NCBI RefSeq assembly: GCF_003933745.1
Contig: NZ_RSEB01000003.1
Location: 124,001-188,000 of the forward strand
DNA: 64,000 nucleotides
Direction: 5' to 3'
Origin: Glycomyces terrestris
GTDB lineage: Bacteria > Actinomycetota > Actinomycetes > Mycobacteriales > Micromonosporaceae
The first letter of the stretch is position 1. Every line of letters begins with the position of its first letter. Below the pieces are notes generated by a model, which saw only the letters and a program-made list of their open reading frames with translations, did no database searches and was not told the DNA's origin. This document shows positions 46,290 to 53,377 of the stretch, piece by piece. The position numbers and the translations under genes were made by a program.

Positions 46290-46892
46290 TCACGAACCCA
46301 TGGCTTCTCGGGCGCGGTAGGCCCGGAGCTTGTTGCGGTTGCCGCACCGTTCCATCGAGCACCAGCGTCGTGTGCCTGGGCGCGAAGAGTCAACGAACAC
46401 CATCGGGCAGTTGTCGCTCGCGCACTCGCGGATGCGCTCGGCCAGCGGCCCGGACAGCAGCGCGATCATCTCCCGTGCCAGCGTCGACAGCGCCTGCGAC
46501 GCCCGCACGGGCGCTGCCCATTCAGAGGCGATGCCGTCCCCGGTGAGCCTGGGGGCCAACGGCGGGGCGGCGGCCGCCCGGTTGAGAACCGCTACCGCCT
46601 TCTCGGGGAGCGGGCGGTCCGCCGCGCGCGCATGCGCTGCATCCCAAATCGCCTGGCGCAGAGCCTTGCCCGCAGTCAGCTCACGGGCCGTCACGGGCAC
46701 CGTGACCACTGCGTTCAACGGCGGCTGTGCCACCCAATCGCCCAGGTCGCCCGGTTCGTGGAGGATTTCGAAGACTGCGTACTGGCCTTCGCCGCCCGCG
46801 TGGGCGAAGTCCAGGCAGACCGCCCCGGCATCGAACCAGAACGATCCACCCTTCGGATCGTGCAGCAGCCGCCCCGTCGTACTTGCTCTCAT
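46290..46892 (-). CDS. CGNR zinc-finger transcriptional regulator
   Basis: A 200-residue protein of the CGNR family. An N-terminal ABATE-like domain (FWFDAGAVCLDFAHAGGEG) is followed by a helical middle and a C-terminal zinc finger C-N-N-C-P-M-V-F-V-D to WCSMERCGNRNKLRAYRAR, with four cysteines and the CGNR box. Family members regulate small-molecule stress genes. The start codon lies within one arm of an 11-bp inverted repeat, and a TATAGT box lies 6 nt before it, so a leaderless, autoregulated gene is likely. It is divergent from ridA and the exporter. Confidence 0.88.
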   Translation of the reverse strand: MRASTTGRLLHDPKGGSFWFDAGAVCLDFAHAGGEGQYAVFEILHEPGDLGDWVAQPPLNAVVTVPVTARELTAGKALRQAIWDAAHARAADRPLPEKAVAVLNRAAAAPPLAPRLTGDGIASEWAAPVRASQALSTLAREMIALLSGPLAERIRECASDNCPMVFVDSSRPGTRRWCSMERCGNRNKLRAYRAREAMGS

Positions 46893-46942
46893 GTAACCAC
46901 TATAATCGGTTTCTCAGTCAACACCAGTTTAAGTGGTTACAT
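46891..46942. promoter_or_regulatory. Divergent promoter with 11-bp inverted-repeat operator
   Basis: ATGTAACCACT (46891-46901) and AGTGGTTACAT (46932-46942) are perfect inverted copies with 41 bp between centres. Between them a consensus TATAAT (46901-46906, plus strand) and TATAGT (minus strand, 46899-46904) overlap. Binding of one regulator at both arms would control both directions. The CGNR protein is the obvious candidate. Confidence 0.6.
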
Positions 46943-46959
46943 CAGTCGAGGAGGCAACC

Positions 46960-47349
46960 GTGGTCGCACGGCACATCAACCCCGCCGGACTGCATCGGAG
47001 TCCGGCGTTCAGCCAGGCCGTCGTGGTCGAGCAACCCGCGAAGACGATCTACATCGGCGGGCAGAACGGCGTCGACTCCGAAGGCAAGCTTGTGGGCCCC
47101 ACCGTCGGGGAGCAGTCCCTTCAGGCATTCCGCAACCTCGCGACCATCCTTGAGAGCGAAGGGGCGAGCCTGGCGGACATCGTGCACTGGCGGATCGCCG
47201 TGGCCGACGGCCACTCGTTCGACGAGGGCGTGGCCGCGTTCCAGGAAGTGTGGAACCGGGCCGACCCGCCGCCGGCCATCACCGTCCACGTCGTCGCCGG
47301 CCTCGGGCCGGGCTTCCTCGTCGAAATCGACGCCGTCGCAGCCGTCTGA
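46960..47349 (+). CDS. RidA family enamine/imine deaminase-like protein
   Basis: A 129-residue YjgF/RidA domain protein with AVVVEQPAKTIYIGGQNGVDSEGKLVG, AFRNLATILESEGASLADIVHWRIAVAD and PPPAITVHVVAGLGPGFLVEIDAVAAV. Canonical RidA has an arginine (IRVA type) near position 105. Here the matching segment reads ITVHVVAGL, so the substrate may differ. The GTG at 46960 follows AGGAGG at good spacing and is preferred over an upstream GTG at 46933. It is transcribed with the exporter gene, possibly limited by the hairpin after it. Confidence 0.88.
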   Translation: MVARHINPAGLHRSPAFSQAVVVEQPAKTIYIGGQNGVDSEGKLVGPTVGEQSLQAFRNLATILESEGASLADIVHWRIAVADGHSFDEGVAAFQEVWNRADPPPAITVHVVAGLGPGFLVEIDAVAAV

Positions 47350-47358
47350 ATTCCAAGA

Positions 47359-47392
47359 ACGTGACCGTCCACGGATCGGTGGACGGTCACGT
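47359..47392 (+). promoter_or_regulatory. Hairpin between ridA and exporter gene
   Basis: A 14-bp perfect stem with a 6-nt loop (47359-47372, 47379-47392), 10 nt after the ridA stop and followed by CCCCTTTCC. It could be a partial terminator or an RNA-stabilising element inside the operon. Confidence 0.5.
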
Positions 47393-47424
47393 CCCCTTTC
47401 CCAGCAGAGAAGCGACAGCAAACC

Positions 47425-48912
47425 GTGACGACCGTCCGCGACACCCCGAACTCCCAGCCGAACACTCCCGCGCCCATCTCAATCCGATCGACCATTGCGC
47501 TCGTCTGCCTCGCGCAGTTCATCATGGTGCTCGACGTGTCGATCGTGAACGTCGCGCTGCCCGCCATGCAGTCGGAGCTCCGCCTCGATCCCCAAGGGCT
47601 GCAATGGGTGGTCAACGCCTACCTGCTCACCTTCGCTGGCTTCCTGCTCCTGGGAGGCCGAGCCGCCGATCTCTACGGACGCCGACGCGTCTTCGTCGCG
47701 GGCCTGACCGCATTCGCCGCCGCCAGTCTCATCGGCGGGCTCGCCATCACACCCGGAACGCTGATCGCCGCGCGTGCGCTGCAAGGGCTCGGCGCGGCCA
47801 TCGTCTCCCCGGCCACACTGACCATCCTGATCACCTCGATCCCCGACGGCCCGCAGCGCGCCAGGGCAATCGCCACCTGGGCGGCGGTCGGAGCGGTCGG
47901 CGGCGCAGCCGGGTCGCTCATCGGCGGCGTCCTCACCGACCACCTGTCATGGCGCGCGATCCTGTTGATCAACGTGCCGATCGGAGCGGTCGCCATCGTC
48001 GCCGCCCTGCGCCTCCTTACCGAAACCCGCGACCTTCGGGCCCGCAGGCTCGATCTCATCGGCGCGATCACGGTGACCTTCGGGCTCTTGGCGCTGGAGT
48101 TCGGGGTGCTGAACGGGTCGGGGCACGGCTGGGGATCGCCGCACGCGCTGCTGCCGGTGACCGCAGGCGTGCTCGCGCTGGCCGTGTTTGTCCTGGTGCA
48201 GGCCAGGTTCGCTCGGGTGCCGCTGATGCCACTGTCCGCCTTGCAGTCCCGCTCGATGTCGGGTGCCCTCCTCATGCAGCTCCTCCTGGGCGCGGCAGGG
48301 TTCGCGGTCTGGTACTTCCTTTCGCTCTACATGCAGCAGGAGCTGCACCTCAGCGCGCTCCAGGCGGGCCTGGCATTCCTGCCGCACACCCTCGCCATCA
48401 TCGTCGCCTCCAAGGCCACGCCGCAGCTGGTCACCCGGATCGGCACGCGTCCCCTGCTGATCACGGGCGCACTGGTCTCGGCGACGGGCTTCGGCTGGCA
48501 GGCCACGGTCACACCGGAAAACGACCTGATCACCGGCATCATCCTGCCCGGAATACTCATCACCGGCGGCATGGGCCTGTGCTCCGCACCAATCACGATG
48601 ACCGCCACCGCCGGGGCGAGTCCCGACGATGCGGGGATGCTCTCCGGCATCCTGAACGTCTCCCGCCAAGTCGGCGGTTCACTCGGCCTGGCCGCGCTGA
48701 CTGCGCTGGCCGCAGGCGCCTCCGGGCGTCAGTCCTCCGAGTACGCACTGGAGTTCTGGGTCTGCGGTGCGCTCGCGACCTCCTCAGCGGTGGCCGCGGC
48801 CGTCCTTCCGAAGGCGCCGAGGAGCGAACCGAAAATGCCGAAGGGGGCTACGGCCCCGCCCGCGGCAGGAGCGATTGAACCTCGGGACTGCCTCCGCGAA
48901 GGAGCTGTCTAA
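47425..48912 (+). CDS. DHA2-family (EmrB/QacA-type) MFS exporter
   Basis: A 495-residue drug:proton antiporter with 14 predicted helices. Motif D1 is LDVSIVNVALPAM, motif A GGRAADLYGRRRVF, and motif C GAVGGAAGSLIGGVLTD. The cytoplasmic tail is Lys/Arg/Pro-rich. Its neighbours, RidA and a CGNR regulator, suggest it removes a compound that the system detects and RidA detoxifies or hydrolyses. GTG 47425 is the probable start, with a weak AGAGAAG upstream. Confidence 0.88.
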   Translation: MTTVRDTPNSQPNTPAPISIRSTIALVCLAQFIMVLDVSIVNVALPAMQSELRLDPQGLQWVVNAYLLTFAGFLLLGGRAADLYGRRRVFVAGLTAFAAASLIGGLAITPGTLIAARALQGLGAAIVSPATLTILITSIPDGPQRARAIATWAAVGAVGGAAGSLIGGVLTDHLSWRAILLINVPIGAVAIVAALRLLTETRDLRARRLDLIGAITVTFGLLALEFGVLNGSGHGWGSPHALLPVTAGVLALAVFVLVQARFARVPLMPLSALQSRSMSGALLMQLLLGAAGFAVWYFLSLYMQQELHLSALQAGLAFLPHTLAIIVASKATPQLVTRIGTRPLLITGALVSATGFGWQATVTPENDLITGIILPGILITGGMGLCSAPITMTATAGASPDDAGMLSGILNVSRQVGGSLGLAALTALAAGASGRQSSEYALEFWVCGALATSSAVAAAVLPKAPRSEPKMPKGATAPPAAGAIEPRDCLREGAV

Positions 48913-48974
48913 CTGATGAAACGTCCCGGTTGGCGTACTTCCCGCGGGTCACCGTCGTCTGTCATATGCCGCCC

Positions 48975-49115
48975 TCAAAGCGACGAGCCACGAGGGGGCT
49001 TCAGGATCCGGTCGCGTTGGGCGATGATGAAGGTCGCCGCCGCAATGCCAACAGTTCCAGCGGTCAGCCACGCCGGAACACTCCCGTAATCAAGTCCGCT
49101 AAGAAATTCGATCAT
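48975..49115 (-). CDS. 46-residue small membrane protein
   Basis: A short frame starting MIEFLSGLDYGSVPAWLTAG, one hydrophobic helix (LTAGTVGIAAATFIIAQ) and a basic tail RDRILKPPRGSSL. A -10-like TAGCCT lies exactly 6 nt before the ATG, the arrangement seen at known genes in this window, which supports expression. It lies just inside the right end of the island. I do not recognise its family. Tiny membrane peptides of this layout occur in actinobacterial accessory regions. Confidence 0.5.
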   Translation of the reverse strand: MIEFLSGLDYGSVPAWLTAGTVGIAAATFIIAQRDRILKPPRGSSL

Positions 49116-49121
49116 GGGATC

Positions 49122-49127
49122 AGGCTA
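49122..49127 (-). promoter_or_regulatory. -10 box for small membrane protein (leaderless)
   Basis: TAGCCT on the minus strand, 6 nt before the ATG at 49115. The rest of the 48913-49386 gap shows no other gene. Confidence 0.35.
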
Positions 49128-49385
49128 GGTCTCGGCAGGTCTACCTCTCCTCAAACCACGCCCCGCGGCGGAACGCTTGGCACACGAGATCATCCGTTCG
49201 ACCGAAGCCGCTCTACGCGGAAGGAGGAGCCGCCCTCTTCCAGAGGCTGCGCTGTGGTTACAAGTAGCCGAGAGGGTCTACACGGTGTCGCGTAAGCCCC
49301 CCTTCTGGCTCATGGCCACCTGGGGGCAGGCGTGATCGCCTCGTGGTTTGAACGGAAATGTGCCCTCTAGCTGGGCTGACGTAGA

Positions 49386-49418
49386 GTGCCCCCGGCAGGA
49401 TTCGAACCTGCGACACCT
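49386..49418. repeat. Right attachment-site copy within tRNA-Arg
   Basis: The 33 bp shared exactly with 42992-43024. It covers the acceptor 3' strand, T arm and part of the variable region of the tRNA gene. Confidence 0.8.
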
Positions 49419-49459
49419 GGTCCCGGAAACCAGTGCTCTATCCACTGAGCTACGGAGGC
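49387..49459 (-). tRNA. tRNA-Arg (anticodon CCG)
   Basis: Minus strand, 73 nt. The acceptor GCCTCCG pairs with CGGGGGC, the anticodon stem is CTGGT/ACCAG and its loop TTCCGGG gives CCG. The T arm contains GGTTCGAATCC. The island lies on its 3' side, and the tRNA is intact. Confidence 0.94.
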
Positions 49460-49658
49460 GCGCCCGCCGGAGCGGACTGCACGATGCTACCAGTCCCGGC
49501 CGCGGGGGTCGAACGCAGTTCCGCCGGTGGAGATCACACCTTCGCGCGGTCCCGCGATTCCGGCCCGCGAGGGCGGGGCGGCGGGCATAGTCTGACTCCG
49601 CCGAAACCTCCGAGCCTAGCGGACACGCTGCGGTTTCGCGCCCTGAATCACCGACGAA

Positions 49659-49706
49659 ACACATCATCTTGGGGAGCCCCCACGGTCCGACCACAACATG
49701 TATGAT
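49659..49706 (+). promoter_or_regulatory. Pair of NrdR-box-like sites over the nrdA promoter
   Basis: Two 16-bp sites, ACACATCATCTTGGGG (49659-49674) and CCACAACATGTATGAT (49691-49706), are set 32 bp apart. This is three helical turns, the spacing of paired NrdR boxes. Both resemble the CAC-ACATCTTGTG form of the repressor site only partly. The second contains the -10 hexamer TATGAT (49701-49706). The gap 49460-49805 has no gene, and no B12 riboswitch was recognised. Confidence 0.45.
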
Positions 49707-49805
49707 TCCCCTCTGTCAGGTCGGTGCTGTCGTACTCCACTCCCACCGCGTGGGGAGGGCGGCGCCGCCGTGCCGCCAGACCGCACGTCACGAGGGGACG
49801 CAGAG

Positions 49806-52178
49806 ATGACCGGGCTCGCCACCACGCCATCCGCCACCACCACCGCTCCGCAGCAGCGCGGACCCGAGCCAGGCCCCGCCGCCCGGATCGCCGAGCGCAT
49901 CCGCGCGCACGCCGCCGGACTGCCCGACGTGGACGCCGAGAAGGTCATCGCCCAGATCGAGGCCGGCCTGTGGCCCGGCGCAACCGAGACCGCGCTGCGC
50001 GAGCGCGCCGTCGAGATCACCTCGTCGAGCGTCGCCTCCGAGCCCACCTACTCCAAGCTCGCGGCCCGGCTCCTCGCCGAGCACATCGCGGAGGAGACCG
50101 CGGGCGAGGGCGTCACCTCGTTCACCACCTCGATCGCGGCCAGCCGCGACAACGGACTCCTCGCCGACGACCTCGTCGCGTTCGTGGAGGCCAACGCGGA
50201 GGCCCTGGACGCCGTCGTCGACGACGCCGCCGACGACCGCTTCGAGTACTTCGGCCTGCGCACCGTCTACGACCGGTACCTGCTGCGCCACCCCGAGCAC
50301 CGCACCGTGCTCGAGCGCCCCCAGTACTTCATGCTCCGCGTCGCGTGCGGGCTGAGCCAGTCCGTCGAGGAGGCCGCCGAACTCTACCGGCTCATGTCGG
50401 CCCTGGCGTACCTGCCCTCCTCGCCCACGCTGTTCAACTCCGGCACCCGCCGCGCCCAGCTGTCCTCGTGCTTCCTGCTCGACTCCCCCAAGGACGAGCT
50501 CGACTCGATCTACGAGCGCTACAGCCAGGTCGCGCGCCTCTCCAAGTACGCCGGCGGCATCGGCATCGCCTGGTCGCGCGTGCGCTCGCGCGGCTCGCTC
50601 ATCCGCGGCACCAACGGCCACTCGAACGGCATCGTGCCGTGGCTGCGGACCCTCGACTCGTCCGTCGCCGCCGTGAACCAGGGCGGGCGCCGCAAGGGCG
50701 CCGCGTGCGTGTACCTCGCCACCTGGCACGCCGACATCGAGGAGTTCCTCGAGCTGCGCGACAACACCGGCGACGTGGAGCGCCGCACCCACAACCTCAA
50801 CCTCGCCAACTGGATCCCCGACGAGTTCATGCGCCGCGTCGAGGCCGACGCCGAGTGGTCCCTGTTCGACCCCAAGGAGACCCCCGAGCTCGTGGACCTG
50901 TGGGGCGACGAGTTCGACCGGGCGTACCGCGCCGCCGAGGCCGCCGGGAAGGCCCGCAAGACGATCCCGGCCCGCGAGCTGTACGGCCGCATGATGCGGA
51001 CCCTCGCCCAGACCGGCAACGGCTGGATGACCTTCTCCGACACCGCGAACCGGACCTCGAACCAGACCGCGCGCAAAGAGAACGTCATCCACCTCTCGAA
51101 CCTGTGCACCGAGATCCTCGAGGTCACCAACGACTCCGAGACCGCCGTGTGCAACCTCGGCTCCGTCAACCTCGCCGAGCACTGCACGCCCGAGGGCTTC
51201 GACTTCGAGCGGCTCGAGACGACCGTGCGCAGCGCCGTCAAGTTCCTCGACCGCACCATCGACCTCGGCTTCTACCCGACCGCCGAGGCCGAGAAGGCCA
51301 ACCGCAAGTGGCGCCCGGTCGGCCTGGGCTGCATGGGCCTCGCCGACGTGTTCTTCAAGCTGAAGCTCGCCTTCGACTCCGAGGAGGCGCTCGCGCTCTC
51401 GACCGCGATCGCCGAGCGGATCGCCCTGGTGGCGTTCGAGACCTCCACCGGCCTCGCCGAGCAGCTCGGGGCGCACCCGAACTTCGCCGAGACCCGCGCC
51501 GCCGAGGGCGTGCTCCACATCGACCACTACCCGAACGCGCGGATCACGCTCACCGAGCGCTGGGACGCCGTGCGCGGCCGCATCGCCGAGCACGGCCTGC
51601 GCAACTCGCTCATGATCGCGATCGCGCCGACCGCCACGATCGCGTCGATCGCCGGCTGCGCCGAGTGCATCGAGCCGGTCGTCTCCAACGTGTTCAAGCG
51701 CGAGACGCTCTCCGGCGAGTTCCTCCAGGTCAACCGCCACCTGATCGCCGAGCTCAAGGAGCGCGGCATCTGGAGCGAGCAGGTCCGCCAGGCGATCGTC
51801 GTCGCCGAGGGGTCCGTGCAGGGCATCGCCGAGATCCCGGCCGACCTCCAGGAGCGGTACCGCACCGCCTGGGAGCTCCCCCAGCGCGCCCTGATCGACC
51901 TCGCGGCGGCCCGCACGCCGTTCATCGACCAGGCCCAGTCGCTGAACCTGTTCCAGGCCAGCCCGACCATCGGCAAGCTCTCGTCGATGTACCGCTACGC
52001 GTGGCAGCAGGGCCTCAAGACCACGTACTACCTGCGCAGCCGCCCCGCGACGCGCATCAACCAGACCACCGTCAGCGCCCAGCCCGCGGCAGTGGCGCAG
52101 CCGGCCGAGCTGGAGGTCATCCCGGCCGACATCGCGTGCTCCCTGGAGAACCCGGAGAGCTGCGAGGCCTGCCAGTAG
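49806..52178 (+). CDS. nrdA: Ribonucleoside-diphosphate reductase alpha subunit, class Ia type
   Basis: A 790-residue R1 subunit that reduces ribonucleotides to deoxyribonucleotides. Active-site features are the cysteine in QLSSCFLLD, the radical cysteine in NLCTEI, the partner cysteine in VCNLGSVNL, the radical-transfer tyrosines in KTTYYLRSR and the redox pair CEAC at the C-terminus. The N-terminus keeps the later helices of an ATP cone (GLPDVDAEKVIAQIEAGL, TYSKLAARLLAEHI) but lacks the KRDG hairpin that binds ATP/dATP, so overall activity control may be lost. ATG 49806 has GAGGGGA upstream. Confidence 0.93.
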   Translation: MTGLATTPSATTTAPQQRGPEPGPAARIAERIRAHAAGLPDVDAEKVIAQIEAGLWPGATETALRERAVEITSSSVASEPTYSKLAARLLAEHIAEETAGEGVTSFTTSIAASRDNGLLADDLVAFVEANAEALDAVVDDAADDRFEYFGLRTVYDRYLLRHPEHRTVLERPQYFMLRVACGLSQSVEEAAELYRLMSALAYLPSSPTLFNSGTRRAQLSSCFLLDSPKDELDSIYERYSQVARLSKYAGGIGIAWSRVRSRGSLIRGTNGHSNGIVPWLRTLDSSVAAVNQGGRRKGAACVYLATWHADIEEFLELRDNTGDVERRTHNLNLANWIPDEFMRRVEADAEWSLFDPKETPELVDLWGDEFDRAYRAAEAAGKARKTIPARELYGRMMRTLAQTGNGWMTFSDTANRTSNQTARKENVIHLSNLCTEILEVTNDSETAVCNLGSVNLAEHCTPEGFDFERLETTVRSAVKFLDRTIDLGFYPTAEAEKANRKWRPVGLGCMGLADVFFKLKLAFDSEEALALSTAIAERIALVAFETSTGLAEQLGAHPNFAETRAAEGVLHIDHYPNARITLTERWDAVRGRIAEHGLRNSLMIAIAPTATIASIAGCAECIEPVVSNVFKRETLSGEFLQVNRHLIAELKERGIWSEQVRQAIVVAEGSVQGIAEIPADLQERYRTAWELPQRALIDLAAARTPFIDQAQSLNLFQASPTIGKLSSMYRYAWQQGLKTTYYLRSRPATRINQTTVSAQPAAVAQPAELEVIPADIACSLENPESCEACQ

Positions 52179-52273
52179 GACCCGGCGAGGGGCGGCCCGC
52201 CCGGGCCGCCCCTCCCCCATGACTTCGAACTGCCCTGCACCCCAAGCGAACCCATAAGCGAGAGGACCCGCCC

Positions 52274-53269
52274 ATGCTGCTCGACCCGGGCATGAACCTG
52301 ACCCTGCGACCGATGAAGTACCCGGACTTCTACGACCAGTACCGGGCCGCCATCAAGAACACGTGGACCGTGGAGGAGGTCGACCTCGCCTCGGACCTGA
52401 CCGACCTCGCGAAGTTCACGCCGCAGGAGCAGCACCTCATCCACCGGCTCGTGGCGTTCTTCGCCACCGGCGACACGATCGTCGCGAACAACCTGGTGCT
52501 CAACCTGTACCAGCACGTCAACTCCCCCGAAGGGCGCCTCTACCTCTCGCGCCAGCTCTTCGAGGAGGCCGTGCACGTGCAGTTCTACCTGACGCTGCTC
52601 GACACGTACCTGCCCGACCCCGACGAGCGCGCCAAGGCGTTCGACGCGGTCAACAACATCCCGTCGATCAAGCGGAAGGCCGACTTCTGCTTCAAGTGGA
52701 TCGACGAGGTCTTCGACATGCAGGAGCTCAAGACCGGCGAGGACCGCCGCAAGTTCCTGCTCAACCTCATCTGCTTCGCCGCGTGCATCGAGGGCCTGTT
52801 CTTCTACGGCGCCTTCGCGTACGTGTACTGGCTGCGCAGCCGCGGCCTCCTCGACGGCCTCGCGACCGGCACCAACTGGGTGTTCCGCGACGAGTCCTGC
52901 CACATGAACTTCGCGTTCAGCGTCGTCGACGTGGTCCGCCAGGAGGAGCCCGAGCTGTTCGACGAGCAGATGCGGCAGCAGGTCACCGACATGCTGGAGG
53001 AGGCCGTCGAGGCCGAGCTCCAGTTCGCCGAGGACCTCATCGGCGAGGGCATGCCGGGCATGACCGTCAAGGACATGAAGTCGTACCTGGAGTACGCCGC
53101 CGACCAGCGCCTCGTGCGCCTCGGCATGCCGAAGAAGTGGGGCTCGGAGAACCCGTTCCCGTTCATGGCGCTCCAGGACGTGCAGGAGCTGACGAACTTC
53201 TTCGAGCGCCGGCCGACCGCCTACCAAGTGGCCGTGGAGGGCAAGGTCGACCTCGACGAGGAGTTCTGA
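52274..53269 (+). CDS. nrdB: Ribonucleoside-diphosphate reductase beta subunit, tyrosyl-radical type
   Basis: A 331-residue ferritin-like R2 subunit that stores the tyrosyl radical for NrdA. The metal ligands are visible: Asp in FFATGDTIVAN, Glu and His in FEEAVHVQFY, Glu in CIEGLFFYG, Glu and His in RDESCHMNF. The tyrosine of HVQFY sits at the radical position, so this is not a class Ic type. It ends in VDLDEEF, the flexible tail that docks to the alpha subunit. The gene follows nrdA by 95 bp with AGAGGA before the ATG, and forms an operon with it. No NrdI is present, consistent with class Ia. Confidence 0.94.
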   Translation: MLLDPGMNLTLRPMKYPDFYDQYRAAIKNTWTVEEVDLASDLTDLAKFTPQEQHLIHRLVAFFATGDTIVANNLVLNLYQHVNSPEGRLYLSRQLFEEAVHVQFYLTLLDTYLPDPDERAKAFDAVNNIPSIKRKADFCFKWIDEVFDMQELKTGEDRRKFLLNLICFAACIEGLFFYGAFAYVYWLRSRGLLDGLATGTNWVFRDESCHMNFAFSVVDVVRQEEPELFDEQMRQQVTDMLEEAVEAELQFAEDLIGEGMPGMTVKDMKSYLEYAADQRLVRLGMPKKWGSENPFPFMALQDVQELTNFFERRPTAYQVAVEGKVDLDEEF

Positions 53270-53274
53270 TCCCG

Positions 53275-53334
53275 GGCCGCAGGACGTCTCCCGCCTGCGG
53301 CCGAAAGGGCCCGGTGCGCATGCACCGGGCCCTT
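53275..53334. terminator. Double hairpin after nrdB, shared with convergent kinase gene
   Basis: A 9-bp stem (53275-53283, 53294-53302) then a 13-bp stem around a GCAT loop (53305-53317, 53322-53334). Both lie between the nrdB stop and the kinase stop. Confidence 0.65.
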
Positions 53335-53377
53335 CCTCGTCCGTTCGCGCCGCCCCGGGGCGGCGCGCTTCGCTCGG

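Larger units (their letters stand above)
42992..49418. mobile_element. tRNA-Arg-integrated accessory island (integrase lost)
   Basis: A 6.4-kb segment bounded by 33-bp direct repeats, the right one being the 3' end of an intact tRNA-Arg gene. This is the geometry left by tyrosine-integrase elements that use tRNA 3' ends. Inside are a DUF7019-like gene, two broken IS5-type transposases, a methyltransferase, a CGNR regulator, RidA, an exporter and a small membrane peptide. Base composition is less extreme than in the core genes around it. No integrase, excisionase or replication gene remains, so the island is probably fixed or can move only with help. Confidence 0.65.

Noticed and set aside
48930-49295. 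A 121-codon plus-strand frame inside the island's right end.
   Set aside because: It is Arg/Pro/Ser-rich with no ribosome site, and lies opposite the better-supported small membrane protein.
49460-49805. A cobalamin riboswitch before nrdA, as in some Streptomyces.
   Set aside because: I see no B12-box-like core or multi-arm fold, and NrdR-like sites explain the region better.
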